Source of the DNA: Channallabes apus
Lineage: Eukaryota > Chordata > Actinopteri > Siluriformes > Clariidae
Reading direction: 5' to 3'
Assembly: GCA_030522415.1 (NCBI GenBank)
Contig: CM060113.1
Coordinates: 6,055,967 to 6,119,966 of the forward strand
DNA length: 64,000 bases
The position numbers and the translations under genes are program-made. Under the pieces are notes generated by a model that made no database searches, was not told the origin of the DNA, and saw only the letters and a program-made list of their open reading frames with translations. How positions within the stretch are numbered: position 1 is the stretch's first letter; every line of letters begins with the position of its first letter. Of this stretch, positions 12,911-24,218 are shown piece by piece.

Positions 12911-13057
12911 AGTGGCGCGGTGGTGTAGTGGTTAGCACTGTCGCCTTGCACCTCCAGGGTCCGGGTTCGATTCCCGGCCAGGCTCCCTGGGATAGGCTCC
13001 AGGTCCCCGCGAACCTAAATACAGGATAAAGCGGTATAGAAGATGAATGAATGAATA
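12911..13057 (+). mobile_element. SINE family A, internally deleted
   Basis: Has the tRNA-like head with A box tggtgtagtgg and exact B box ggttcgattcc. It jumps directly to the 3' part (gggataggctccaggtcccc) and (GAAT)n tail, missing about 200 bp of body. Confidence 0.88.
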
Positions 13058-13359
13058 TATATCATGCAATTGTGTGTGTGTGTGTGTGTGTGTGTACACA
13101 GTATATATATGGGGTACATACATGTGCGTGGAATATATGCAATATAAACACCCTGTGAAACGTGTGTGTATGTAGTATACAGTATGTCTATTTGGTAAAA
13201 ATGTATTTGCTATACATTTTATATTGATATATATGATGATAATAATATGATAATTTTATACTAATAAAACATACACCATACTATTTTTCTTTTCCTAGAG
13301 TGTGTTACATTTTTCCTTTGGTCTTTTTCCGTTTCTCAGGGTCCCCACACTGTAGTAAT

Positions 13360-13562
13360 TTATTGCCACAGGTTTTACCCCAGATGCCCTCTCTACCGCA
13401 GCCTCCATTTCTCCAGGTTTGGTACTGAGCATCTCAGTCGCTGGGTATTACGTATATACAGACACAGGGTTAAGGCTCTTGCCCAAGAGTCAAAGAGTGG
13501 CTCAAACCCCCAACCCTCTGATCAGCATCCCAGAGCCTTAACCACCTGAGCCTTTAGTTCCA
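13360..13562 (-). mobile_element. Interspersed repeat family C (tRNA-like head, minus)
   Basis: gccacaggttttaccccaga then tgccctctctaccgcagcct, ...tcaaacccccaaccctctga (B-box-like complement) and ccagagccttaaccacctga mark a third fish SINE-like family, related to the copies near 14185 and 58545. Confidence 0.6.
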
Positions 13563-13591
13563 CCGATTTCTCCATCAGCACATTCAGAATC

Positions 13592-13747
13592 GAGTTGCAT
13601 CTGCACACGTAACTTAACTTTGTCACTGTGTATGTTGCTAATCAGCTAATCAGTCCTCAGAGGTATGTTTCTATGAGCGCTACTCGAAAGTCGTGTTGGA
13701 GTTGTATGAGAGTTGTTTTCAGGGTGCAGAGTGCACCAAAATATGAG
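13592..13747. repeat. Dispersed direct repeat, copy 2
   Basis: About 155-bp counterpart of 11737-11895 in the same orientation, without the flanking 24-nt words. Confidence 0.7.
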
Positions 13748-14184
13748 ACGTGCCCCGGCTATGATTTATTCCGTCCCTGAACTTAGGCCCGTCTGACTTG
13801 AGCAATACCATCTCCAATCATTCAGCAGTATGAAAGAAGGAGTCAGCAATTCTGGAGACTGATATTTGAACTACAGTCAGAGGAATATACCTCTCTACAG
13901 AAGCTCCACCCATGAAATTAATGGATGCGCGTTGCCAAAGCACCGACACTAACGACTGGACCGTCATTGAGCACGACACTGCTGCTGATTGGCTGGAAAA
14001 GTGTTGTGCTTCATGTTGTTTGTTTTTCATTTACAGAGCAAGATTTTTTTATTTATTAATTTTTTTTTTTGATATTTGGTAAATTTGATGAAAAGGGTTG
14101 AAATCACTGGCTCCTCCATTAATTCCGTTAAAGCGTATAGAGTGTCATTTGATATGGCATTGTGAATCCAAAAGCATTTTGGCT

Positions 14185-14370
14185 GTAGGTTGACTTGGGG
14201 ATCTGAGGATCTGGATTCAAGCCCTGCTGTCTAAGGTTGCCACACCCTATACTAACCTGCATGCAGTGCCGGTCCTAAGCCTGGTTAGATAAATGGGAGG
14301 GTTGTGTCAAGAAGGGCATAAAACCTGTGCCAAGCTGTGCACGAATCGGGTGGTCCGTTGTAGCGACCCC
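14185..14370 (+). mobile_element. Interspersed repeat family C, plus copy
   Basis: gaggatctggattcaagccc (B-box-like), tgcatgcagtgccggtccta, gtcaagaagggcataaaacc and tgtgccaagctgtgcacgaa match the family with tail around cgttgtagcgacccc. Confidence 0.55.
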
Positions 14371-15254
14371 TTATTTTATTTTGGAAAATCATTTTATCCA
14401 GAAACATATTTTATCTAAAGGGACAATATTTTTTATGGATAAAATTATGAATAATATTTACTCATAGTGAGCGGTAAGTGTAGAAAATGAGGGTTTGGTC
14501 AGCTGCCACATTTAATCGTGCATCAGATTAACCAGAAGGTTGACATAGTTTTAATATATAAAAAAAAAGATAATGCACTAGCTGGATCACGTGCTATTTT
14601 CTAAGCTGATGAAAATCTGCTCAGCAAAAACAGTTTAAACATGTGTGTAAACCCACTACCGAGATATCAGAAACTTTCCCTGCGTAAATATTGAGATAAC
14701 CCTGCCATGGACGATGCCGCACATTGTTCTTAACAGTGGCAACAACTCTAATGTGGCGTTTTCACGGTGCTTGGACACAACAGGTCCAGCATGAGCTTGA
14801 TAATAAGAATGAGTCAGCTTACGAGGGAATATATATATATAATTTTCCATTGCAGCAGAAATGAAAGTGAGAAGATTTTAATCAGTAGACGGTTTAGTTT
14901 GATGTTGTTAGCAACGCCGTCGAGGAAATGTCACGTTTCTAAGCTGCTTTTAAAGATTCTGCTTATTAAAGGAAAAAATAGAGGTGTTACTTCTGGGTTA
15001 TTTATATATAGAAAATTATGAATTTATAGAAATTATTTGCGGCTTTTAAATTTCCACCAGTATTCAAAAACACAACAAAAGGCCAAAATAAGCAGAGAAA
15101 CAAAAGCAAACGTTAGTGTCCTCGAGGTCACTGGTGGAAGAGAAACACACTGGCATTTCAGCTTTCCATTAGCAACCCTGCCATCCATCAAACTGCTCAG
15201 GAAACAGAGAGAGGTGGTTTTAATAGAGTGAGAGAATGAATAAAAGACAGACAG

Positions 15255-15313
15255 ACAGCAAGAGAGAGAGTGTGAGAGAGAGAGGATAGAGAGTGAGAGA
15301 GAGAGAGAGGATA

Positions 15314-15351
<38 letters not shown>

Positions 15352-15407
15352 AGAGAGAGAGAGATAGAGAGTGAGAGAGGATAGAGAGACAGTGAGAGAG
15401 AGGATAG

Positions 15408-15440
<33 letters not shown>

Positions 15441-15476
15441 GATAGAGAGAGAGGGATAGACAGAGAGAGAGGATAG

Positions 15477-15511
<35 letters not shown>

Positions 15512-15665
15512 GATAGACAGAGAGAGAGAGAGGATAGACAGTGATAGAGAGAGAGAGAGAGAGTGAGAGAGAGAGAGGATAGAGAGAGAGAGAGGATAGA
15601 GAGAGAGAGAGGGATAGACAGAGAGAGAGGATAGAGAGAGAGAGGATAGAGAGAGAGAGAGTGAG

Positions 15666-15698
<33 letters not shown>

Positions 15699-15867
15699 GG
15701 ATAGACAGAGAGAGAGGATAGAGAGAGAGAGGATAGAGAGAGAGAGAGTGAGAGAGAGAGAGGATAGAGAGAGAGAGAGGGATAGACAGAGAGAGAGGAT
15801 AGAGAGAGAGAGGATAGAGAGAGAGAGAGAGGATAGAGAGAGAGAGAGAGGATAGACAGAGAGAGAG

Positions 15868-15898
<31 letters not shown>

Positions 15899-15935
15899 GA
15901 TAGACAGAGAGAGAGAGAGAGAGAGAGGATAGACA
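15255..15935. repeat. GA-rich satellite-like array with higher-order structure
   Basis: About 680 bp of (GA)n broken by gatagaga, gatagaca and gtgaga variants. Units starting gggatagacagagagagagg recur near 15611, 15699 and 15779, so an ~80-90-bp higher-order repeat is present. Apparent long frames here (Leu/Ser-rich on the minus strand, Arg/Glu-rich on the plus) are artefacts of the simple sequence. Confidence 0.9.
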
Positions 15936-17202
15936 GTGACATTCCACCTAATGAATATATTCCTGGCAGCAGTTTATGGTTTTCTGACGAGATGAATTTG
16001 GACCTAAGCTCTTGGATCACATGTTTTGTAGTTTATATGACGGCTAAAGGAAGCAGACCTTCGACTGGTGTGATACTCGCCTCTGCATGCACTGAGTATC
16101 TGTTCTCGCCTATACAGTATATCATCTGTAAAAGACTTGAAGAAACCAGCTGGTATTTGCATTCGATAAGCCGGTTGTTTATCCTGGTCACTATGAAAAA
16201 TGGAAAGTTACCACATCCCATAATAATCCAGCGCTGCTCCGGTCCTGACTGCTCTCCAAGCGCCGAGCTTTTCCCCTTGGAGAAGTCATGTGACCTCACA
16301 AGGTGGGGCAGAAGTGTGTAAGACATCGCTTCTAGCCACATTATTTACTGACATGCAAAGCCTTCCGGTGTGAGTTGTATCTACAAACAATAACGAGCGG
16401 TGACTAACACTGCGCTCAGGACACGTTTCATCACAAGCAAAGCCAAGCCCAGGCCGAGCAAACGCAGGACACCTCCACCTCCTAAATATCAGGTTTCCCT
16501 CCCGTAGGAAGGTGGTTTAGGAGTGCAGGGGGGGATGGAGATGAAGTACAATGACCTTTTATGGGTTCTTCCTTCACTTAATACCTTTGACCTCATTCTG
16601 ATGTCATCCAAAAATTAATGCAATCTTGAATACAATCTGTTCCAATAGAAATTTTAAATAAATGAGAGATGGCATTGTTAAACTTACTTTAAAAAAAATT
16701 ATTTTTTTTACTAATCTTAAGCTTAAAATAGTCTTCTTTTTAATTATTTGTTGATAAAAAATTTTTTTTTTTCAAAGTTTCAAGATTAAAGTCGGTTTAT
16801 TATACTTACTATGATGATGATAATATTGTAAAAGAAACTTTTGCAAGATGAATTTGACTCATTTCAAGATGTCTTCTTTTGCTAAAATATCTTTTTGGCA
16901 ATGTAAGTTTCTCTATAACGAACATCATACCAGTTTTTTTTTCAGACTCATGTATGTTGAATTAATATTAATATTAAAATTAAGTAATGTCAAGATGTGA
17001 AAGCAAGAATATCATCACTTACTATATAAAGCTGATTCAATGTGCACAAAACCCAAGCGGCACAGATCCGTGCCAGCAACACAGCATAAGTGTCAATAAT
17101 TTATTTTATATTATACTTCATTTACATGTCTTTTCTAAATGTTTTGATTGTTTATATGGAAAAAAATATGATTATAGTGTTGAAAATTGGAAATACTGGT
17201 AA

Positions 17203-17345
17203 TATTTTTGAGTGACTGGAACGGATTATCTGCATTTACAGTAATTCCTATAGGGAAATGCGTTTCACAATACGAAATTTCACCATAAGGACTCGCCTCC
17301 GGAAAGGATTAAAATCGAATGCCGAGGTATCGCCGTACTTTTATA
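17203..17345. repeat. Interspersed repeat fragment
   Basis: tggaacggattatctgcatt, tcctatagggaaatgcgttt and cacaatacgaaatttcacca, ending aatgccgaggtatcgcc, is a known-looking fish DNA-element terminus. No partner end was found. Confidence 0.4.
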
Positions 17346-18276
17346 CTTCATTCCATTTTGAAGGTGTAATACAAGGATTAACTTTGGTAAGTAATTGCAC
17401 TTGTCTACATGAGTGAAGAATTTCAGAACGTTTCTCACGTCCACCAGGAGACTTTCTGCCTCTGCGAAGCTTCTCACTTTCTAGTAAATGTGTTACTTCA
17501 GATTACCTCATGCACGTAAGGTGTGTACAAAGGTAACTCTGACATCACTTTTGACTTGAGCCCTAGGAACCTCTCTGAACAGGTTGCCAATGAATTCTAA
17601 GAATTAGGTTTAAGTTAAATCGACCCATAGTTGGATTCCTTCAGGTTCTCAGACGGCGCCACCTGATCCGGAACTCAAACGAAACATCATTGAAAAGTTT
17701 TCTCTGCTGGCCCGAATAGCTCTGGATGATTATTCTTTGCTCTTTGGTGATAGACATTCCAAAGGGACAAACTGCGGCTTTTTATAACATGCTATAAGTT
17801 TGCGTCACTCGCACATCTCACGTTAATCCAAGAGTGGGAGGAAAGACAAAATGTCTGGAATTATAGTCCGTACAATCCCTTTATTTAAAGTGCAACCACC
17901 GTTCTGGCTTGACAAGTCCTCTAAAGCAGTCAGCAGCTGCCCAGATTTTCACACTATGGCTAAAGAATGCCCCAGCAGTATACTGTATCTCATTTGTACA
18001 GGGTTTCCTGAGCACGAAACAATACTGCCTTTGAAATTCAAAAATTCAATGGCAGGGCTTAGAGTAGGATTCGTCTAACAAATGCTGTGTTTCATAGACT
18101 CCTTCATGAATGCAACTCGAAGCGCCAGTGAAAAAATATGTCCCGAGACGTCCTATTTTCTTTTTCTTTCTTTTTTTCACTTGCTGAAAAGTCTGAAAAG
18201 CCATGAATTGTATTCCCACATTGAGTCTAACTTTGAGTTATGATCTAAGAGTCGATGTGAAAGACTTTCTACACAT

Positions 18277-18525
18277 AATTCAATTCAAATGTATTTATGT
18301 AGCACATCGACAATGGACTTTGTTACAAAGAGAAATTTGGATGTAGATTTAGATCCCTAACATGCAAACCAATGGGATGAGAAAACTCCCTGTTATGGCG
18401 AGAACAAGCCAACAATCAGACTCAAACGTAAAGTCGTCCTCTGTTGAGATTAGAATTGTAACCCTTGTATTGAAAATTATTATTATTCTGAGAGCCTGTT
18501 TTAGATATTCCTGGTGCTGATTACG
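18277..18525. repeat. Diverged copy of the (AATTC)n-edged interspersed repeat
   Basis: aattcaattcaaatgtattt, atgtagcacatcgacaatgg and tagatttagatccctaacat then gagaaaactccctgttatgg are recognisable from the same family as 9970-10075, extending further. Confidence 0.5.
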
Positions 18526-18532
18526 GAACATG

Positions 18533-18628
18533 ATGTTGGCTCAGTGGTTAAGGGTTTGTTCTATTGAATGAAAGGTTCAAGGTGAGTTCAAATCACAGCG
18601 CTGCCAAGCTGCCAAGCTTTCCACTAGA
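18533..18628 (+). mobile_element. SINE family B head fragment, degraded
   Basis: ggctcagtggttaagggttt, then aggttcaaggtgagttcaaa and tcacagcgctgccaagctgc matches the head and B-box area of family B with changes. Confidence 0.5.
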
Positions 18629-18821
18629 TGTTGGAGTGTACAGTAGCTGTGGGGATTCCTGTTCGCTCAGCTACAAGAGCATTAGGCACAGCTGTTGGTT
18701 AAGGAGGTCTGGGGTGCATCCAGTTCATCCAAAAGGTGTTCGGTGGGGTTAAAATCTGTGCAAGAGTTCTTCCAGCCCAACCTTGTCAAAGCATGTCTTC
18801 ATTGTGCTTGGTATTGTGAAC

Positions 18822-18842
18822 CAGGACATCATCATCATCATT

Positions 18843-18875
<33 letters not shown>

Positions 18876-18897
18876 GTCATCATTATCATCATCATCC
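18822..18897. repeat. (ATC)n trinucleotide repeat
   Basis: About 24 units with a few changes. It produces spurious poly-Ile, poly-His and poly-Met frames. Confidence 0.93.
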
Positions 18898-19150
18898 TGA
18901 AAAAGATTTTAGTTTCATTGAAGGAAAATTGTAATTCTACATCATACAAACACATTCTACACAATTCTGTGCCATAGAAGAAAAATCTTACCTCTGAGTA
19001 GCAAAAAAGACTCACTCAAGTTCACTCAACTGCACAAATCTATCACATCTCAATTAATAATCATTTAGGATAAAAGCTTAAACAAATGAGTAACTGTAGT
19101 CTAAATGTCATGGCATATTATCAAATAATGTCGTTGGTGAAAGGAAATAA

Positions 19151-22100
19151 ATTCAAATTCAAATTCAAATTTTATTGGTCACATACACAATCATACACAG
19201 TATAATATGCAGTGAAATGCTTTATACGACCGCCAGTGACCTTAAAAAAAGAAAATAAAAGCTTGTACGTAAAATAAATAATCAATAAAAAGGAAATACT
19301 GAAGAAATAATTTTAACTAGTAAAATTAACTATGCAATAAGGGCATAATAAAATATTGCAAAAATATAGAATATAGGGTAGAGTATATATGTATATAGAA
19401 TTAAAGTGTCGGTGGTTGTGCAAATATGCATGAAAGGTGACATGTGCAATTGTCCAGATGTATGAGTATTTAGTGCAAGAGTGTATGAATGTGTCCATGA
19501 TTGTCCAGTCAGTGTTGTGAGCTTAAAAGATGTTATTAGTCCTGTGTGGAGGTGTGATTGAGAGACCTTATCGCCTGCGGGAAGAAGCTCCTCCTCAGTC
19601 TCTCTGTGTTGGCCTTTAGGGAGCGGAATCTTTTCCCAGACCGCAACAAAGAGAACAGTCCATTACTGGGGTGACTGAGGTCCTTCATGATCTTCCTGGC
19701 CTTAGTCCAGCACCGCTTGCTGTAGATGGAGTGCAGGTCAGGGAGCTCAGTGCGGATGATGCGCTCGGCTGATCGCACCACCCTCTGTAGAGCTCGTCTG
19801 TCCTGCATGGTGCTGTTCCCGAACCAGGTCGAGATGTTTCCCGTCAGGATGCTCTCTATGGTGCAGAAGTAGAAGTTCCTGAGCACCTTGGAGGGCAGTC
19901 TAAAGTCTCTCAAGCGTCTGAGGTGGTAGAGACGCTGCCGGGCTTTTTTCACCACGGTGTTGATGTGACAGGACCATGATAGGTCCTGCGTGATGTGAAC
20001 ACCGAGGTATCTGAAGCTGTCCACTCTCTCCACTGGGCTCCTGTTGATGACGGGGGTCTGGTAGTTCCTCTCCTGCTTTGTACTAAAGTCCACTATCAGC
20101 TCCTTTGTCTTACTGACGTTCAGGAGGAGATTGTTCCTCTGGCACCAGTTCTCCAGATTTCCAATCTCCTCTAGGTAGTCCGACTCATCATTGTTGGTGA
20201 TCAGTCCGACCACGACGGTGTCGTCAGCAAACTTGATGATGGAGGTGGAGTTGGTAGTGGCCACGCAGTCGTGGGTGTACAAAGAGTACAGCAGGGGGCT
20301 CAGAACACAACCCTGGGGGGCTCCAGTGCTGAGAGTGAGTGTGGCTGAGACATGTCCGCCCATCCTTACTGCCTGTGGTCTGCCAGTCAGAAAATTGGAG
20401 ATCCACTGACATATAGATGAGCTCAGTCCCAGGTGCTCCAGCTTGGTGGTGAGTGTGGAGGGAATTATGGTGTTAAAAGCAGAGCTGTAGTCGATGAAGA
20501 GCATTTTAACATAATTCCCTTTCCTACTGTCCAGGTGAGTGAGTGATGTGTGGAGGAGATGAGAGATTGCATCGTCTGTGGAGCGGTTCTGACGGTATGC
20601 AAACTGTAGTGGGTCCAGTGTGTCGGGTAGTGAAGAAATGATGAAGTCTCTGATAAGGCGTTCAAAGCACTTCATCACTACTGAGGTGAGGGCTACAGGG
20701 CGATAGTCATTGAGGGAAGCAGGGTGTGGTTTCTTCGGGACAGGAACAATGATGGACTCTTTGAAGCATGTGGGGATCACCGACTGAGATAAAGAGATGT
20801 TGAATATCTCAGTGAACACAGGTGCTAGCTGGTCTGCGCAGGCTCTGAGAATACGACCTGAGATGCCGTCTGGTCCTGCTGCTTTCCTGGTGTTCACTCT
20901 CTTGAAGGCTCTCCTCACGTCGTGCTCGGAGATGATGAGCGCGTTCCCGGTGCTGGCTGTGTCTTCCTGTCTGCAGCCGTTAGCGGCGCTAGCATTAGCG
21001 CCGTTAGCATTAGCGCCGTTAGCATTAGCATCGCTAGCGTCTTTAGCTGCAGCCTCGAAGCGAGCATAGAAGATGTTCAGCTCGTCTGCCAGAGTCGCGT
21101 CCGCGTTCGTCATACCGGATGCTGGTGCTTTATAGTCCGTTATTGTTCTCAGTCCCTGCCACAGGCTCCTAGAGTCACTCTGTTGAAGCTGTGACTCTAG
21201 TTTTCTCCCGTAGCGCTGCTTCGCCTCTTTCACCGCCTTCCGGACGTTATATGACGCAGCCTTGTACGGTTCCATGTACCCCGATGCAAGTCCCGTGTTG
21301 TAGGCAGCTGTGCGAGATCTCAGAGCGTCGCGGATGGTTTTATCCACCCACGGCTTCTGGTTGGGAAACGTTCTGATAGTCTTTTTCTCTACCGTATCGT
21401 CTACCAGCTTTTCAATAAATCCCACAACCGCTTCCGTAAACACGCTGACGTCATCATCGGAGCTGTTTCTGAACATGTCCCAGTCTGCGTCATCGAGTGC
21501 GTCCTGTAACGCGGCCACCGATTGGTCCGTCCAGCGCGCGACCTCCCTCTGGACCGGCACTTCCTGTTTCAGCCTTTGTTTATATTTTGGCATGAGGAAA
21601 ATGGCGGCGTGGTCGGATTTACCAAACGCTGGACGAGATTGTGCCTTGTAACCGTCTTTGACCGTGGTATAACAGTGGTCCAGTGTCCTTTCGCCCCTGG
21701 TGGGGCAGGTGATGTGCTGATAAAAGTTTGGCGCTGCGCGTTTGAGGTTGGCACTATTAAAATCCCCCGCCACAATGAGCGCAGCGTCCCGGTGTTGTGT
21801 CTGGTGCTGTGTGAGCGCCTCATGCAGCTCGCATAAGGCAGTTTCAGTGTCCGCTTGTGGAGGTATGTAAACGGCGCTGATTATGACCGATGTGAACTCC
21901 CGTGGAAGATAAAATGGACGACACATGATGGACAGTAGTTCCAGATTTGGTGTGCAGGAGCGTGTGAGAGGAACAACGCTCGCGCTGTTGCACCAGCTGT
22001 TGTTCACCATTAAGCACACGCCGCCTCCTCTGGACTTCCCCGAGTCCTGCCTCCTGTCCATGCGGTGAACCGAGAAGAACTCGGCCGGCTGTATGGCGTG

Positions 22101-22216
22101 GTCTGGCACCGCTGGGTTCAGCCATGTCTCGGTGAAGCAGAGGAGATTGCAGTCCCGAATGTCTCTCTGGAACTTTATCCTGGCCCTGAGGTCATCAAGT
22201 TTGTAACCAGAGGAAT
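19151..22216 (-). mobile_element. CR1/L2/Rex1-type LINE, copy 1 (5'-truncated, long intact ORF)
   Basis: A minus-strand non-LTR retrotransposon. Its 3' end is at the low coordinate, ending in repeated AAATTTG/AATTTG-type units after a short 3' UTR of about 385 bp. Homology stops at about 22216, just inside the endonuclease coding region, so the element is 5'-truncated but nearly complete for its pol protein. The second copy begins only about 240 bp away. Confidence 0.9.
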
Positions 22217-22220
22217 TCAA
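19536..22220 (-). CDS. LINE pol protein: APE endonuclease + reverse transcriptase, 894 codons open
   Basis: This is a retrotransposon gene, not a host gene. The endonuclease part has FTETWL (Mg-binding Glu), IVAGDFN and SDHAAIF. The reverse transcriptase has [11 protein letters not shown] (motif A), [19 protein letters not shown] (motif B) and FADDT (catalytic Asp pair, motif C). The frame has no internal stop or frameshift. It opens at a TTG with a TGA two codons upstream, so the true N terminus was lost by 5' truncation. An Ala/Asn-rich linker (repeated NANGA) separates the two domains. The intact frame argues for a recent insertion. Confidence 0.9.
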   Translation of the reverse strand: MNSSGYKLDDLRARIKFQRDIRDCNLLCFTETWLNPAVPDHAIQPAEFFSVHRMDRRQDSGKSRGGGVCLMVNNSWCNSASVVPLTRSCTPNLELLSIMCRPFYLPREFTSVIISAVYIPPQADTETALCELHEALTQHQTQHRDAALIVAGDFNSANLKRAAPNFYQHITCPTRGERTLDHCYTTVKDGYKAQSRPAFGKSDHAAIFLMPKYKQRLKQEVPVQREVARWTDQSVAALQDALDDADWDMFRNSSDDDVSVFTEAVVGFIEKLVDDTVEKKTIRTFPNQKPWVDKTIRDALRSRTAAYNTGLASGYMEPYKAASYNVRKAVKEAKQRYGRKLESQLQQSDSRSLWQGLRTITDYKAPASGMTNADATLADELNIFYARFEAAAKDASDANANGANANGANASAANGCRQEDTASTGNALIISEHDVRRAFKRVNTRKAAGPDGISGRILRACADQLAPVFTEIFNISLSQSVIPTCFKESIIVPVPKKPHPASLNDYRPVALTSVVMKCFERLIRDFIISSLPDTLDPLQFAYRQNRSTDDAISHLLHTSLTHLDSRKGNYVKMLFIDYSSAFNTIIPSTLTTKLEHLGLSSSICQWISNFLTGRPQAVRMGGHVSATLTLSTGAPQGCVLSPLLYSLYTHDCVATTNSTSIIKFADDTVVVGLITNNDESDYLEEIGNLENWCQRNNLLLNVSKTKELIVDFSTKQERNYQTPVINRSPVERVDSFRYLGVHITQDLSWSCHINTVVKKARQRLYHLRRLRDFRLPSKVLRNFYFCTIESILTGNISTWFGNSTMQDRRALQRVVRSAERIIRTELPDLHSIYSKRCWTKARKIMKDLSHPSNGLFSLLRSGKRFRSLKANTERLRRSFFPQAIRSLNHTSTQD

Positions 22221-22456
22221 GATGGATCAAAATGTATTAAGGATTTCTGCACATACGTACAGCATAGGAAACTTTAAAAGGTTAAAATGGTTTACAGATG
22301 TTTAAAGGCTACATCCCGGGAATTCACAAGTTTACAGGGACCTCTGGAAGAAGGGGGGGGGGGCGGAGTTAAAGCTAGACATTATATACCATTCGGTCCA
22401 TATAGAGTATGCGTAATTTTTTTTAGATTATACTGAAATAGATAATATACTTTTTT

Positions 22457-24157
22457 TCAAATTCAAATTCAAATTCAAATTTTATTAGTCACATACACAA
22501 TCATACACAGTATAATATGCAGTGAAATGCTTTTATACGACCGCCAGTGACCTTAAAAAGGAAATAAAATCTTGTACGTAAAATAAATAATCAATAAAAA
22601 GGAAATACTAAAGAAATAATTTTAACTAGTAAAATTTGTAAAATTAACTGTGCATAAGGGCATAATAAAATATTGCAAAAATATAGAAATATGGTATTAA
22701 AGTGTCAGTGGTTGTGCAAATATGCATGAAAGGTGACATGTGCAATTGTCCAGATGTATGAGTATTTAGTGCAAGTGTGTATGAATGTGTCCATGATTGT
22801 CCAGTCAGTGTTGTGAGCTTAAAAGATGTTATTAGTCCTGTGTGGAGGTGTGATTGAGAGACCTTATCGCCTGCGGGAAGAAGCTCCTCCTCAGCCTCTC
22901 TGTGTTGGCCTTTAGGGAGCGGAATCTCTTCCCAGACCGCAACAAAGAGAACAGTCCATTACTGGGGTGACTGAGGTCCTTCATGATCTTCCTGGCCTTA
23001 GTCCAGCACCGCTTGCTGTAGATGGAGTGCAGGTCAGGGAGCTCAGTGCGGATGATGCGCTCGGCTGATCGCACCACCCTCTGTAGAGCTCGTCTGTCCT
23101 GCATGGTGCTGTTCCCGAACCAGGTCGTGATGTTTCCCGTCAGGATGCTCTCTATGGTGCAGGAGTAGAAGTTCCTGAGCACCTTGGAGGGCAGTCTAAA
23201 GTCTCTCAAGCGTCTGAGGTGGTAGAGACGCTGCCGGGCTTTTTTCACCACGGTGTTGATGTGACAGGACCATGATAGGTCCTGCGTGATGTGAACACCG
23301 AGGTATCTGAAGCTGTCCACTCTCTCCACTGGGCTCCTGTTGATGACGGGGGTCTGGTAGTTCCTCTCCTGCTTTGTACTAAAGTCCACTATCAGCTCCT
23401 TTGTCTTACTGACGTTCAGGAGGAGATTGTTCCTCTGGCACCAGTTCTCCAGATTTCCAATCTCCTCTAGGTAGTCCGACTCATCATTGTTGGTGATCAG
23501 TCCGACCATGACGGTGTCGTCAGCAAACTTGATGATGGAGGTGGAGTTGGTAGTGGCCACGCAGTCGTGGGTGTACAAAGAGTACAGCAGGGGGCTCAGA
23601 ACACAACCCTGGGGGGCCCCAGTGCTGAGAGTGAGTGTGGCTGAGACATGCCCGCCCATCCTTACTGCCTGTGGTCTGCCAGTCAGAAAATTGGAGATCC
23701 ACTGACATATAGATGAGCTCAGTCCCAGGTGCTCCAGCTTGGTGGTGAGTGTGGAAGGAATTATTGTGTTAAAAGCAGAGCTGTAGTCGATGAAGAGCAT
23801 TTTAACATAATTCCCTTTCCTAGTGTCCAGGTGAGTGAGTGATGTGTGGAGGAGATGAGATCTGGTCCTGCTGCTTTCCTGGTGTTCACTCTCTTGAAGG
23901 CTCTCCTCACGTCGTGCTCGGAGATGATGAGCGCGTTCCCGGTGCTGACTGTGTCTTCCTGTCTGCAGCCGTTAGCGCCGCTAGCATTAGCGCCGTTAGC
24001 ATTAGCATTGCTAGCGTCTTTAGCTGCACCCTCGAAGCGAGCGTAAAATGTGTTCAGCTCGTCTGCCAGAGTCGCGTCCGCGTTCGTCATACCGGATGCT
24101 GGTGCTTTGTAGTCCGTTATTGTTCTCAGTCCCTGCCACAGGCTCCTAGAGTCACTC
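22457..24157 (-). mobile_element. CR1/L2/Rex1-type LINE, copy 2 (5'-truncated, internally deleted)
   Basis: Nearly identical to copy 1 in the 3' UTR and the reverse transcriptase C terminus. Alignment to copy 1 ends after gagtcactc at 24157, equivalent to copy 1 position ~21180, so the whole endonuclease domain is missing. Between 23860 and 23861 a block equivalent to copy 1 positions 20565-20868 (304 bp) is absent. Confidence 0.9.
22832..24157 (-). pseudogene. Broken LINE reverse transcriptase (copy 2)
   Basis: The C-terminal 322 codons (22832-23800) stay open and include [17 protein letters not shown] and FADDT. The 304-bp deletion is not a multiple of three and removes the region before motif A, throwing the upstream linker (…KAAGPD) out of frame. 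The copy also lacks the endonuclease. It cannot encode a working element. Confidence 0.85.
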
Positions 24158-24218
24158 GTTGAGCACCTATAGAGCACTATGAAACCTATCATATAAAAAC
24201 AAGAAATATACTGGATAT

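Larger units (their letters stand above)
16000..19150. other. Non-coding, few repeats
   Basis: Holds the fragments at 17203, 18277 and 18533 and the (ATC)n run. Otherwise nothing was recognised. Confidence 0.5.

Noticed and set aside
12911..12985. tRNA-gene-like sequence with A and B boxes
   Set aside because: It does not fold as a full tRNA, and it continues into the SINE body and (GAAT)n tail, so it is a SINE head rather than a functional tRNA gene. The same applies to heads at 24500-24579, 29206-29275 and 59330-59397.
15033..15947. 304- and 266-codon Leu/Ser-rich frames on the minus strand
   Set aside because: They are the translation of a (GA)n-type satellite in successive frames. There is no start context, domain or non-repeat homology.
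18749..19015. Poly-Met, poly-His and poly-Ile frames
   Set aside because: Produced by the (ATC)n microsatellite.
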